Assembly (NCBI GenBank): GCA_034663635.1
Contig: JAXDJH010000007.1
Location: 62,001-126,000 of the forward strand
Direction: 5' to 3'
DNA from: JAXDJH01 sp034663635
GTDB lineage: Bacteria > Actinomycetota > CADDZG01 > WHSQ01
DNA length: 64,000 nt
Below the pieces are notes generated by a model that was not told the DNA's origin, did no database searches, and worked only from the letters and a program-made list of their open reading frames with translations. Below, piece after piece: positions 35,704-45,005 of the stretch (position 1 is the stretch's first letter; each line of letters opens with the position of its first letter). A program made the position numbers and the translations under genes.

Positions 35704-37666
35704 CCCGCTCCTTCTTCGTCAAGGCTTTGTCGTTGACGACGGGTCGCAGCCGAACCTCGAGATCGAACGTGTCGCCCTGCTCGAGGTCGAGGGGCCATTC
35801 CGTAGTGACTTCCATTCCCTGCTTCATCGGCTTGAGCCCCTCGAGGGTGGCCGACGCCGTCTCGATCGTTTCGTGCGTTGTCTTTCCTTCGAGCGACAGG
35901 CCGACGTCGATGTAGACCTCGCCTTCGGGTTGCGAGACCCGCCATCCGTCCGGTCCAACGTCGATCGTGTCGTCGGTGACGTCACGGCCGAGATTGAGGG
36001 GCATCACCGAGCTTTCGATCGCGAACGGTCCCTTGAACGGCCGCCCCGACAGATTCGTGATCCTGTAGGCGACTATCAGCTCGTCGCCCGCCGGCGTCAC
36101 CGACTTGTCGAGCTTGATCCCGTCGACGGCGGTCGTCATGCGAAGGATCCCGCCTTGATCGATCTCGAAGTTGTACGCGTGGGTGAGCCGTTGTCCGTTC
36201 AGCCGATCGATGAGGGCCCCGCGCGGGTGCTCGTCGAATACGAGGGAGTCTCGGTCGAGTTCAACTCGTGCGTGGATCGGCTGGATCTCGTCGTCTTCGA
36301 TTTCGCCCGGCGGGTTCTCGTCCTCGAGGTGGTATGCCTCGCGGTGACGTGCGACTACGGCCAGCAGGTTGGCTCCCGTCTGCCAGTCCGAAAGCTCGAT
36401 CAGGGCCCCGCCCTGATGGGGTGCGACCACGGCGGCGCCCCACGGAGCCACGAGGAAAACCTCTGTCTTGCCGTCTGCATCGAGGTCGATCGGCTGGACG
36501 GCCGGACCCTCCGGGGGTCCACCGATGGCGCCTTCAGCGCGCATGAGGTGGTGCCAAAGAGCCCCTCGCATGAAGCCGAGGTAGATACCTCCGAACGCCC
36601 CGTGCCAGTACGCGCAGTTGCACTGGGCTCGATAGAGCTCCCGTCGCGCGTAGTCGGAGCCTTCCTGCACGTCGATCTCGTTGCTGACCATCAGCATGCG
36701 TTTGTGCAACTGATTCACCTCGGGATACTTCGCGAAGAAGGCCCGCCACGGCGCGCCCTTGAGGAAGGGCAAGGCTCCGTCGGGATCCTCCTCCTGCAAC
36801 TTGCGACGCAACCGGCCGACGGTCAGGCGCGCTTGCTCCGGCAAAGCCCACGTCATCATCTCGTCGTAAGAGGATGAGGGCAGGTACACGAGGCCTTGAG
36901 GGATCGTGCGAGCGGCATGGTCGCCGAGTTTGACGAGTTTCACCGAATCGGTCTCCGCAAGCTTCTCGAAGAAGGCGGTCAGCCAGCCGCTCTCGTGTAC
37001 GCGTTCGTAGGTGTCCGGCCACTCGCCGAACTTCTCGCCATCGTCGGCGTAGACGAAAAGGCGGTCTTCATCCGACGAGATGTAGTCGATGACCTTCTGG
37101 ACCGACTTGTAGGGGATCAGGTAACGGAGATTCCTGTCACCGGCGTAGACGAGCAACGGGCGCCCGTCGTGCTCGGTGGAGAATGCTCCGCTAAGCTGAT
37201 CGTCGGTTATGCCGACCGAATGGAAGATCGTGTCGTCGAGGACGGTGTACCCAACACCGGCGTCGATCAGGGCAGGGATGACATCGGATTCCCATACGCG
37301 CTCGGTCAACCACAAACCAGTTGCGGCGGCCTCATAACGATCGCGCAGGTGAGAAGTCATCATCTCGATCTGGCCCACGCGGTCGCGATCGGGGAGTGCG
37401 GCGAGGATCGGTTCGTAGAACCCGCCGGTCATGAGTTCGACCTGGCCACGTTCGACGAGGTTGCGCAGCGTCGTACAGAGATCGCTTTCGTTTGCCTCCA
37501 GCCACTCGAGCAAGCAGCCTGAGAAATGAAGCGTCATCGGGATCGCTTCGTGGTCCGCGAGCGTTTCGAGGAACGGGCGATAGCAGCGGTCGGTCGCTTT
37601 CTTAACCACCGAGTCGAGGTTTCCAACCGGCTGATGGAAATGGATCACGAGCGCTAGTTCGGACAT
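35681..37666 (-). CDS. GH57 4-alpha-glucanotransferase or alpha-amylase
   Basis: A 661-residue GH57 protein with the layout of Thermococcus 4-alpha-glucanotransferase: a catalytic barrel (LALVIHFHQPVGNLD, MTGGFYEPILAALP), nucleophile Glu in GLWLTERVWESDV, acid Asp in LFVYADDGEKFGEWP, then the C-terminal beta-sandwich domains usually annotated DUF1925/DUF1926. It would rearrange or shorten malto-oligosaccharides, balancing chain lengths for TreY, GlgP and GlgE. The exact reaction cannot be told from sequence alone. It is the second GH57 protein of the island and very different from the DUF3536 one. Confidence 0.88.
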   Translation of the reverse strand: MSELALVIHFHQPVGNLDSVVKKATDRCYRPFLETLADHEAIPMTLHFSGCLLEWLEANESDLCTTLRNLVERGQVELMTGGFYEPILAALPDRDRVGQIEMMTSHLRDRYEAAATGLWLTERVWESDVIPALIDAGVGYTVLDDTIFHSVGITDDQLSGAFSTEHDGRPLLVYAGDRNLRYLIPYKSVQKVIDYISSDEDRLFVYADDGEKFGEWPDTYERVHESGWLTAFFEKLAETDSVKLVKLGDHAARTIPQGLVYLPSSSYDEMMTWALPEQARLTVGRLRRKLQEEDPDGALPFLKGAPWRAFFAKYPEVNQLHKRMLMVSNEIDVQEGSDYARRELYRAQCNCAYWHGAFGGIYLGFMRGALWHHLMRAEGAIGGPPEGPAVQPIDLDADGKTEVFLVAPWGAAVVAPHQGGALIELSDWQTGANLLAVVARHREAYHLEDENPPGEIEDDEIQPIHARVELDRDSLVFDEHPRGALIDRLNGQRLTHAYNFEIDQGGILRMTTAVDGIKLDKSVTPAGDELIVAYRITNLSGRPFKGPFAIESSVMPLNLGRDVTDDTIDVGPDGWRVSQPEGEVYIDVGLSLEGKTTHETIETASATLEGLKPMKQGMEVTTEWPLDLEQGDTFDLEVRLRPVVNDKALTKKERGVSSTIV

Positions 37667-37695
37667 GTGCCTGATTCTGCCCCCGAATCGAGGGC

Positions 37696-40161
37696 CTAGA
37701 CGTCCGAGCGGACCAGGAGTGCGACCGGGAAGGCTCCCAGCAGCGTGGATGCGACCTCGACTCGGCCCTCAACCGTCGCTCCGGTGAATTGGTCGACCCA
37801 CGTCCCATCGGGAAGATCGAGCGTGGTTCCCGGCCACCCGCCCGCCGCTCCGAGAACACGGCAGGGCGCGACCGTGATCGCATCACCTCCTCGGACGAAG
37901 GCAACGACGTGCTCGGCATTGGGGCCGTCGGCTGCCAGGGGTTCGTATGAGCCCGTCTCGCCGAAGGCCGCGGGCAGGCGCTTCCGAAGGGCCAGGGCGC
38001 GCTCGATCACAAGAAGCTTCGGCCCCCCGTCGCCGCGATCCCTCCAGATCTCAGCCACGCTGCGCTCTCTGACCCGAGCGAGGACCTCGCGTCGTAGGTC
38101 GTAGTCGATGGGCCGGCGATTGTCGGGATCGACGAGCGACAGATCCCACAGCTCGGTTCCCTGATAGGTATCGGGGACTCCGGCCGCCGTCATCCTTATC
38201 AGCGTCTGCGCGAGTGAGTTAACTCGGCCCGGCTCGATCAGGCGGCCGACGAACGCGCCGAGGTCCGCCTGGAAGCCATCATCGGCCAAGACCCCTCGGA
38301 CGAATCCCCGGAGAGCCGCGTCGTAGTCCGGATCCGGCGATGTCCAGTTCGTTCGTTCCTTCGCTTCTTTCGAGGCTTTCTCCATGTAAGCCCCCGCGCG
38401 CTCCAGCGGGAGCGGGTGAGCCCCGACAAGCGTCTGGTAGAGGAGGTACTCCATGTTCCGATCGGCCGGAGTGTCGCCCCAGTAGCGATCGTTGTTCTCG
38501 CGCCAACGGTGAACTGCAGCGGACCATCTCTCGGGTATCTCGGAGAGAAGAGCGATGCGGGCTCGCACGTCCTCGCTGCGCTTCGTGTCGTGCGTTGACG
38601 TGGCAATCATCGAGAGCGGCCAGTCTCGCTGAGCAAGAGACATCGACTCATGGAAGCGATCGATCGTGATGCCGAAGTTGGCCGGGTCTCCACCGACTTC
38701 ATTGAGGCAGGCGAGCCGGTTGTAGGTATAGAAGAGCGTGTCCTCAACCCCTTTGGCCATCACCGGCCCCGTCGTCTGCTGGAAGCGCATGGCGAGCTCG
38801 AAAGCTGCCTCTCCTTCGACGCGCAATAACAGGATGTCGGCGAGGAAACGGAACAAAGAATCCTCTAGATCGGGACGGCGCTCGCTGGCGCGGCTCGTCG
38901 CTTCCATCACATAGCCCTCGTCTTGCTTGGAGATCGTCGAGGGCGTGACGCGGATATAGGTTCGATAGACCGGGAAGGCAGCGATGGTTTCTCGCAATGT
39001 CGCGCGCATTTCGATCCGCATGAAGTCGCGCGTCTCCCTGTGGTCCTCGCTAACCGCTGCGAACAGCTCGGTGAGGCGCTCGACGTCCGCAGCGAGTTCC
39101 GTGGTCATCGCCAGAACCTTCTTCTCACGTTTCAAGTCGTCGAGGTCCTCGACGATGCCCGTGAACTCTTGATAGAGATCTGTCAGCGGACGCTCGCCGG
39201 CAGGGTCGACGAACAGCCCCCCGACGGATCCGAGGAAGTCGTAGCCGGTGGTTCCTTCGATAGGCCAGGTCGAAGGCAGCTCTTCTCCGGGCTCGAGGAT
39301 CTTCTCGACGACGACGTAGGAACGCGGGCACCACGAACGGAGTTGCGTCAGATATCCCTCGGGGTCGCGCAGGCCGTCGATGTGATCGACGCGCAACCCA
39401 TCGAGATCGCCTCTCTCGACGAGGTCCAGCACGAGTTCGTGGACCTTGTCGAAGACATCGGGGTTCTCCATCCGTAACGCCGCCAAGTCGTTGATCGAGA
39501 AGAATCGACGGTAGTTCAGTTCCTGATCGGCGGATCGCCAGTAAGCGAGGCGATAGTTCTGCGCTTCGAGAAGTTCATGGAGGGCATCGACATCTGAGTT
39601 GAGCTCATCGATCGAGGGCAGTCCACTCAAGGATTCCGGCGACAGAGGCAACGTGTGATCGAAATACCGAATGACGGGTTCGTCGCCGGCCGCGTCGACG
39701 GATATCTCTCCTCGGTCGAGGATGCGGCCGTAGTGATCGCCGAGGATCGGGACAAGCAACATCTTGCGTAGCTTCGCCTCCGGAGGAGTCCAATCGATGT
39801 CGAAGTAGCTCGCGTAATGGCTTGACGGGCCGTGCTTGAGCACGTCCCACCACCACGCGTTCGTGCTCTCCGAGATCGTCATGTGATTGGGGACGATGTC
39901 CAGGATGTGGCCCATGCCGTTGCGATCGAGAGCCTCGAGCAAACGCCGGTGTCCCGCTTCGCCGCCCAACTCGTCCGAGATCTTGCTCTGGTCGACCACG
40001 TCGTAACCGTGCATGCTTCCGGCCCGTGCTTGCAGGTAGGGGGAGCAGTAGAGATGTGTGATGCCCAGCTCGCTGAGAAGGTCGACTATCTCGGCCGCGT
40101 CGTCGAATCCGAATCCCGCGTGAAGCTGAACCCTGTAGGTGGAGCCGACGTCAGGAGTCAC
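37696..40161 (-). CDS. treY: Malto-oligosyltrehalose synthase TreY
   Basis: An 821-residue GH13 enzyme that turns the reducing-end alpha-1,4 bond of malto-oligosaccharides into the alpha,alpha-1,1 bond of trehalose. It opens with STYRVQLHAGFGFDDAAEIVDLL and LGITHLYCSPYLQARAGSMHGYDVVD, TreY signatures. ILDIVPNHM, LRVDHIDGLRDPEGYL and the VEKIL acid/base strand follow, and GVEDTLFYTYNRLACLNEVGGDP is characteristic. GTG start, overlapping the glgX stop by 11 bases. It acts with TreZ. Confidence 0.95.
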   Translation of the reverse strand: MTPDVGSTYRVQLHAGFGFDDAAEIVDLLSELGITHLYCSPYLQARAGSMHGYDVVDQSKISDELGGEAGHRRLLEALDRNGMGHILDIVPNHMTISESTNAWWWDVLKHGPSSHYASYFDIDWTPPEAKLRKMLLVPILGDHYGRILDRGEISVDAAGDEPVIRYFDHTLPLSPESLSGLPSIDELNSDVDALHELLEAQNYRLAYWRSADQELNYRRFFSINDLAALRMENPDVFDKVHELVLDLVERGDLDGLRVDHIDGLRDPEGYLTQLRSWCPRSYVVVEKILEPGEELPSTWPIEGTTGYDFLGSVGGLFVDPAGERPLTDLYQEFTGIVEDLDDLKREKKVLAMTTELAADVERLTELFAAVSEDHRETRDFMRIEMRATLRETIAAFPVYRTYIRVTPSTISKQDEGYVMEATSRASERRPDLEDSLFRFLADILLLRVEGEAAFELAMRFQQTTGPVMAKGVEDTLFYTYNRLACLNEVGGDPANFGITIDRFHESMSLAQRDWPLSMIATSTHDTKRSEDVRARIALLSEIPERWSAAVHRWRENNDRYWGDTPADRNMEYLLYQTLVGAHPLPLERAGAYMEKASKEAKERTNWTSPDPDYDAALRGFVRGVLADDGFQADLGAFVGRLIEPGRVNSLAQTLIRMTAAGVPDTYQGTELWDLSLVDPDNRRPIDYDLRREVLARVRERSVAEIWRDRGDGGPKLLVIERALALRKRLPAAFGETGSYEPLAADGPNAEHVVAFVRGGDAITVAPCRVLGAAGGWPGTTLDLPDGTWVDQFTGATVEGRVEVASTLLGAFPVALLVRSDV

Positions 40162-42268
40162 GACTCAGCACCACGATCGATCTAGCGGTGACTGCGATTT
40201 CCTGGCCCGCTTTGAACGTGCGCGAGCCCTCGTCCAGATCGGGCTCCGCGGTGTCCAACATGACCGCCCATTCCTCGCCGAAGCGATCTGGAGGGATCGT
40301 GAACTCGATCATGTCCGAGTGCGCGTTGAACAGCAGGAGGAACGAGTCGTCGACGATCCGTTCACCGTGGGGGCCGGGATCCGGAATCTCGTCTCCGTTG
40401 AGGAAAACGCCGATGCTCTTGGCGTAGCCCGCATGCCATTGCTCCTCGGTCATCTCCAACCCATCGGGGTTGAACCAACCGATGTCCTTGACCTCCGAAC
40501 CGCGGATCTCTCGACCGAGGAACCACTTGCGCCGGCGGAAGATGGGGTGGCGCTGCCGGAAGTCCATCACCCTCCGGGTGAAGCCCAGCAGGGCCAGGTT
40601 TTCGTCGCGTAGCGACCAGTCGTACCAAGAGATCTCGTTGTCCTGACAGTAGGCGTTGTTGTTGCCGTGCTGGGTTCGGCCCATCTCGTCACCCCCGAGA
40701 AACATCGGGACGCCTTGACTCAAAGCAAGAGTGGTAACGAAGTTGCGCTTCTGCCGTTCTCGTAACGCCCTGATCTCGGGATCGTGGGTTTCACCTTCCA
40801 CGCCGTGGTTCCAGGAGCGGTTGTTGTTGTCCCCGTCCATGTTGTTCTCGCCGTTGTCTTCGTTGTGCGTTTCGTTGTAGCTGACGAGGTCGTGCAACGT
40901 GTAGCCGTCGTGGGCCGTGACGAAGTTGATGCTCGCGAGCGGACGTCGGCCGTCGTCTTGGTAGAGGTCCGAGCTACCGGTGAAGCGGTTCGCGAAGTCG
41001 GCCAGCGCAGCGTCGTCCCCCCGCCAGTAATCCCGCACCGTGTCGCGGTACTTGCCGTTCCATTCGGACCAGAGCGGAGGAAAGTTGCCTACCTGGTAGC
41101 CACCGTCGCCGACGTCCCATGGCTCGGCGATCAGCTTCACACGCGAGAGCACCGGGTCCTGATGGATGATGTCGAAGAACGCTGAGAGCCGGTCTACGTC
41201 GTAGAAGCCGCGCGCGAGCGCAGCGGCGAGATCGAAACGGAAGCCGTCGACGTGCATCTCCGTCACCCAGTAGCGCAGGCTGTCCATGATCAGTTTCAGC
41301 GTTTCCGGGTGACGGACGTTCAGAGTGTTGCCGGTCCCGGTGAAGTCCATGTAGTAGCGAGGGTTGTCGGGCACCAGCCGGTAGTAGGTCGCGTTGTCGG
41401 CTCCTCGCAGCGACAGCATGGGGCCCAGATGGTTGCCTTCGCCGGTGTGGTTGTAGACGACGTCGAGGATGACTTCGAGATTCGCCTCGTGTAACGCCTT
41501 GACCATGTTCTTGAATTCGGCGACCTGCTCGCCGCGGCCCCCACTCGAGCTGTAGCCCGAATATGGAGCGAAGTAGCCGATCGAGTCGTATCCCCAATAG
41601 TTGCGGAGGCCCTCGTCGATTAGGTGCTTCGGATGGATCAGATGGTGGACCGGCATCAGCTCGACGGCAGTCACGCCCAAGAGCTGGAGATGTTCGATCG
41701 CGGCGGGATGGCCGAGCCCCGCGTACGTTCCCTGCAGATCGTGCGGGACGCCCGGGTGCGTGATCGTGAAACCCTTCACGTGGGTCTCGTAGATCACCGT
41801 CTCGTGCCACGGGTGCCGCGGGGGAGCGTCGTCGCCCCAATAGAAGGAGCCGTCGACGACCACGGATTTCGGGATGCGCGCAGCGTCATCGGCGTCCGAA
41901 AAAGCCAGGTCCTCTTGCGAATCGTCGAACGGATAGGGGAACACTTCCGGCCCCCAGTCGACATCGCCCTCTATCGCCAGCGCATAGGGGTCGATCAGCA
42001 ATTTCGAAGGATTGAATCGATGCCCAGTCCCCGGCGAGAACGGTCCGTGAACTCGGTATCCGTAACGCTGGCCCGGCGAGATACCCGGGACGTATCCATG
42101 CCACATGAAGGCGTCGCGCTCGCCGAGCGGGATGAGGGTCTGGCCGCCATCGTCATCGAAAAGGCAGAGCTCGACGCCGTCGGCGTTCTCCGAGTACAGG
42201 GAGAAATTCGTTCCCTCTCCGTCCCAGGTCGCGCCGAGTGGGAACGCCTTGCCTGGCCAGAGTTCCAT
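40151..42268 (-). CDS. glgX: Glycogen debranching enzyme GlgX
   Basis: A 705-residue (from ATG 42268) isoamylase-type GH13 enzyme hydrolysing alpha-1,6 branches. The N-terminal CBM48 reads GKAFPLGATWDGEGTNFSLYSENA, then VHGPFSPGTGHRFNPSKLLIDPYA, a GlgX hallmark. Catalytic segments are DVVYNHTGEGNH, VDGFRFDLAAAL (nucleophile), KLIAEPWDVGDGGYQVG (acid/base) and FVTAHDGYTLHDLVSYN. MFLGGDEMGRTQHGNNNAYCQDNE is also typical. A GTG at 42286 would add six residues. It leads the minus-strand run glgX-treY-GH57-treZ and would feed linear chains to TreY. Confidence 0.95.
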   Translation of the reverse strand: MELWPGKAFPLGATWDGEGTNFSLYSENADGVELCLFDDDGGQTLIPLGERDAFMWHGYVPGISPGQRYGYRVHGPFSPGTGHRFNPSKLLIDPYALAIEGDVDWGPEVFPYPFDDSQEDLAFSDADDAARIPKSVVVDGSFYWGDDAPPRHPWHETVIYETHVKGFTITHPGVPHDLQGTYAGLGHPAAIEHLQLLGVTAVELMPVHHLIHPKHLIDEGLRNYWGYDSIGYFAPYSGYSSSGGRGEQVAEFKNMVKALHEANLEVILDVVYNHTGEGNHLGPMLSLRGADNATYYRLVPDNPRYYMDFTGTGNTLNVRHPETLKLIMDSLRYWVTEMHVDGFRFDLAAALARGFYDVDRLSAFFDIIHQDPVLSRVKLIAEPWDVGDGGYQVGNFPPLWSEWNGKYRDTVRDYWRGDDAALADFANRFTGSSDLYQDDGRRPLASINFVTAHDGYTLHDLVSYNETHNEDNGENNMDGDNNNRSWNHGVEGETHDPEIRALRERQKRNFVTTLALSQGVPMFLGGDEMGRTQHGNNNAYCQDNEISWYDWSLRDENLALLGFTRRVMDFRQRHPIFRRRKWFLGREIRGSEVKDIGWFNPDGLEMTEEQWHAGYAKSIGVFLNGDEIPDPGPHGERIVDDSFLLLFNAHSDMIEFTIPPDRFGEEWAVMLDTAEPDLDEGSRTFKAGQEIAVTARSIVVLSRDS

Positions 42269-42297
42269 GCGGGAGACCCTACCCACCGGGTCTCGGG

Positions 42298-42945
42298 CTA
42301 AAGAACGCGCAAAGCCTCTGATCCGTCCCGCTCGCGACGAGCCAAGGCGCGAACAACTGCTGTATCTCCGTGTCGATGACGACCCATGTCCACGAGAGCG
42401 CGGATGGTCGCTTCGGTGGCGAGCGGAGGAAGGACCGGCGTCGGAAGTTTCACGCTCACTGCTAGGTCGTCGGAGTGGACGACCAGCTCGAGGATGCGAG
42501 TCACGAGGTAATCATCGAGTTCGAGGATGAAGCCTTTGAAAACCTCGACGAGTCGGCCCGGAGGTTCGGCCTCCAACCGTGCTGCCAGCCGACCAATGGT
42601 TTCCCGCCATTGGTCCAGGAGGGATGCGTGGCCAGACGAGGCCATCTCGTCTCCTCGCTCACGGATGCTTTTGTGCAGTTCGGAATCCAGGTCATCGTCA
42701 TCGAGTACGGCGGAGTAATACGCCACCGCGTCGCCGGTGGGTGGCCCCTCCGGCTCTGGTTTGTCGAGGTAGTCCTCGACCACTCTCGTAGCTCGCATCA
42801 AGTGTCCGGCCAGGCCCGAGACGTTCCAGCGTTCGAGGGCGCTCGGCTCGACCCAGCTATCGCGGACGGCATCGGTAGCCAGTAGCTCACTCGCAATCTG
42901 CGAGGTCTCGATGAACGCGTTCCGGATCTTGTTCACGAAAGACAT
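42298..42945 (-). CDS. Mycothiol-dependent maleylpyruvate isomerase-type (MDMPI/DinB-fold) protein
   Basis: A 215-residue four-helix-bundle protein. The segments ERWNVSGLAGHLMRATRVVEDYL and DYLVTRILELVVHSDDLAVSV match the MDMPI N-terminal domain of actinobacteria, including the His of the metal site (AGHLMR) and the later ELVVHSDDLA His. Such proteins are thiol-dependent isomerases or transferases using mycothiol, but most members have no assigned substrate. It supports an actinobacterial origin. It stands between glgX and a divergent zinc-ribbon gene. Confidence 0.78.
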   Translation of the reverse strand: MSFVNKIRNAFIETSQIASELLATDAVRDSWVEPSALERWNVSGLAGHLMRATRVVEDYLDKPEPEGPPTGDAVAYYSAVLDDDDLDSELHKSIRERGDEMASSGHASLLDQWRETIGRLAARLEAEPPGRLVEVFKGFILELDDYLVTRILELVVHSDDLAVSVKLPTPVLPPLATEATIRALVDMGRHRHGDTAVVRALARRERDGSEALRVL

Positions 42946-42987
42946 GCTAGTTGGGGACTCACATACAGCGGCGGGGCGATACGCTCG

Positions 42988-43722
42988 ATGTCGATGCCCC
43001 CCCAGTACGACGACGCCACCCTCAGGCGCCTGCTAGACCTTCAGGCCGAAGACACCGCGATCCTCAGGCTTCAAGAGCGCAAGGCGTCGCTGCCTGAAGC
43101 TCGTCGCTTGGCCGAGATCAACGAGCAGCTCGCAGAGCTGACCGCCGACATCGAGATCGCCACCAAACAGAACGACGAGATCGGCCGAGAGCAAGCGCGG
43201 TTGGAAGACGAGATCGCAACCGTCGGACAGAAGGTCACGCGAGAAGAGGAACGCATGTTCTCGGGCAAGGTGGCGAATCCCAAGGAACTTTCCGCTCTCC
43301 AAGCCGAGGTCGAGAGCCTCAAGAGAAAAAGCGGCGGGATCGAGGATCAGCTGCTCGAGGTGATGGTTCAGAAGGACGACGCAGCGGGCACGCTGGCCTC
43401 GTTGACGACGGAGCATTCGGCTTCGACGGCTCAGGCGACCGACCTGTCGGCGGAAGTGTCCAAACTTTCCGGAGAGATCGATGCGGAGCTTGCAGAGCAT
43501 CAAGCGAAGCGCGAGCAGATCGCAACCGAGATCTCCTCCGAACTCCTTGCGCAATACGAAAAAATCCGCGAGAAGCAGCATGGAGTGGGGGCCGCGAAGC
43601 TCGAAGGCGGGACCTGTTCTGGCTGCCACACGAAACTTTCGAATGTCGAGGTCGAACGGCTCAAGGCAGCTCATGGCTTGCAGCGTTGCGAATACTGCCG
43701 ACGGATCCTCATAGTCGTCTGA
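42988..43722 (+). CDS. C4-type zinc-ribbon coiled-coil protein
   Basis: A 244-residue protein with a long coiled coil (about 12-200, rich in Glu, Lys and Leu) ending in a zinc ribbon, GGTCSGCHTKLSNVEVERLKAAHGLQRCEYCRRIL (positions split by helices; four Cys). This is the CT398-like/zf-RING_7 family found next to RNase H in many bacteria. The role is unknown; nucleic-acid or membrane-trafficking links have been suggested for relatives. It lies 10 bases before the RNase HI gene. Confidence 0.85.
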   Translation: MSMPPQYDDATLRRLLDLQAEDTAILRLQERKASLPEARRLAEINEQLAELTADIEIATKQNDEIGREQARLEDEIATVGQKVTREEERMFSGKVANPKELSALQAEVESLKRKSGGIEDQLLEVMVQKDDAAGTLASLTTEHSASTAQATDLSAEVSKLSGEIDAELAEHQAKREQIATEISSELLAQYEKIREKQHGVGAAKLEGGTCSGCHTKLSNVEVERLKAAHGLQRCEYCRRILIVV

Positions 43723-43732
43723 GGCTGGCTAG

Positions 43733-44185
43733 TTGAAAGCGACTCTTCACACCGACGGCGGAGCTCGCGGCAATCCCGGCCCGGCCGGGATCGGTGTCGT
43801 CCTCCGCGATCACAAGGACGACGTCATCGCCGAGATCGGTCGAGGCATCGGCGCGACCACCAACAATGTCGCGGAATACACGGCTTTGATCGAAGGTCTC
43901 AAGCTCGCTCTCGAGAAGGGCGTCACCGACATCGACATCCGCGTGGATTCAGAGCTGCTGGTGAATCAATTGCTCGGCAACTGGAAAATCAAGAGCGAAG
44001 GACTCCGCCCGCTCGCCGTCAAGGCGCGAGCCCTCATGAACCGATTCGACTCATTCGACATCCAACATGTTCGACGCGAGCTCAACGCGGATGCGGACAG
44101 ACTCGCGAATCAAGGGATGGATGCGGCCGCACTCGACGAGATGCTCGATCGAGAGGCGGGGGAGCAGACCTCGCTGTACGAGTGA
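43733..44185 (+). CDS. rnhA: Ribonuclease HI family protein
   Basis: A 150-residue RNase HI-like enzyme that degrades RNA in RNA:DNA hybrids. The active-site acids are in LHTDGGARGNPGPAG (first Asp), NNVAEYTALIEGL (Glu), IRVDSELLVNQL (Asp) and RRELNADADRLANQGMD (last Asp). The NPGPAG form is that of the prokaryotic ribonuclease HI family fused elsewhere to phosphatases. TTG start, with GAGG about eight bases before it. The stop overlaps the next gene by four bases. Confidence 0.9.
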   Translation: MKATLHTDGGARGNPGPAGIGVVLRDHKDDVIAEIGRGIGATTNNVAEYTALIEGLKLALEKGVTDIDIRVDSELLVNQLLGNWKIKSEGLRPLAVKARALMNRFDSFDIQHVRRELNADADRLANQGMDAAALDEMLDREAGEQTSLYE

Positions 44186-44697
44186 TCCTCTGGCACCTCG
44201 GCCTGGGGGCCGCGATCGTCTACGTGACTTTGGGTCGAACCCGTATCGACTACCGCTTCATCCTGTTGGGCGCCATCCTTCCCGACGTCGTCGACGGTGT
44301 TCTGGGTCTCTTCGTCTTCGACGGCCGGGCCGGTCGCTGGGTCGCCCATTCGATGCTCGCGGTCGTCGTAGTCGCCGTCGCGGTCTTGTTACTCACTCGT
44401 GGTGAGCGCAGGCTCTCGCTCTTCGGCCTCGCGGTCGGCTGGCTGACGCACTTGGTCGCGGACGGCATGTGGCAGGCCCCGCTGACGTTCCTCTGGCCGA
44501 TGTTCGGCACCAAGTTCTCGACTACGCCCCGTGAGCCCTACACCTGGGACCTCTTCACTCATCCCTTGGATCACTGGACCACCTGGGGGGCCGAGCTCCT
44601 GGGCCTTGCGATCCTGTGGTGGTTCTGGGTCGCCTTCGATCTGAAGGACCCAACCCGCCGCCGCCGTTTCCTGAAAGACGGCCTCCTGCGCGCCTGA
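44182..44697 (+). CDS. Membrane-bound metal-dependent hydrolase-like protein
   Basis: A 171-residue integral membrane protein with about four to five segments. The pattern WHLGLGAAIVYV, LLGAILPDVVDGVLGL, WVAHSMLAVVVVA and VGWLTHLVADGMW places His and Asp at the membrane face as in the DUF457/YdjM-like predicted metal-dependent hydrolases. The substrate is unknown. It starts at GTG 44182 within the RNase HI stop (GTGA), implying coupled translation. Confidence 0.7.
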   Translation: MILWHLGLGAAIVYVTLGRTRIDYRFILLGAILPDVVDGVLGLFVFDGRAGRWVAHSMLAVVVVAVAVLLLTRGERRLSLFGLAVGWLTHLVADGMWQAPLTFLWPMFGTKFSTTPREPYTWDLFTHPLDHWTTWGAELLGLAILWWFWVAFDLKDPTRRRRFLKDGLLRA

Positions 44698-44773
44698 CCT
44701 CCACCTATCCGCGAACCAGGTCGTATGCGCCCCTTTTGCAGAGAGGTGGATGACCGAACGCACATCGCGCCTG

Positions 44774-44890
44774 TAAGGTTCATCCAGATAAGCGTCTCGA
44801 TGGGGGAAGTCCGGTGTGAAACCGGCGCTGTCCCGCAACTGTGTGTCCGCGGAAGAGTGCGCAGCCGTGGATGAGCCAGGAACCCCACTC
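44774..44890 (+). ncRNA. Cobalamin (AdoCbl-type) riboswitch
   Basis: The conserved core GGGGAAGTCCGGTGTGAAAC then CCGGCGCTGTCCCGCAACTG (44802-44840) and a B12-box-like GAGCCAGGAACC (44873-44884) identify a cobalamin riboswitch. It lies 120 bases before the GTG of the first gene of the uptake locus. A GGGGT/ACCCC hairpin (about 44955-44976) and the ribosome-binding site AAGGAGC (44993-44999) follow, so translation or transcription of the whole run should drop when cobalamin is plentiful. Ends are approximate. Confidence 0.92.
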
Positions 44891-45005
44891 GACGCTCCGG
44901 CTCGACGACCCTCGAGGATGGGGACCGGGCGGCGACATCTGCCGCGCTCCACCTCTCCGAAGGGGTCTTTCAACCCCGGCGAGGACCGGAAGGAAGGAGC
45001 AGCAG

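Noticed and set aside
44841..45005. Upstream extension of the barrel protein to 44841
   Set aside because: It would translate through the riboswitch and its expression platform; GTG 45006 has a ribosome-binding site and signal peptide.
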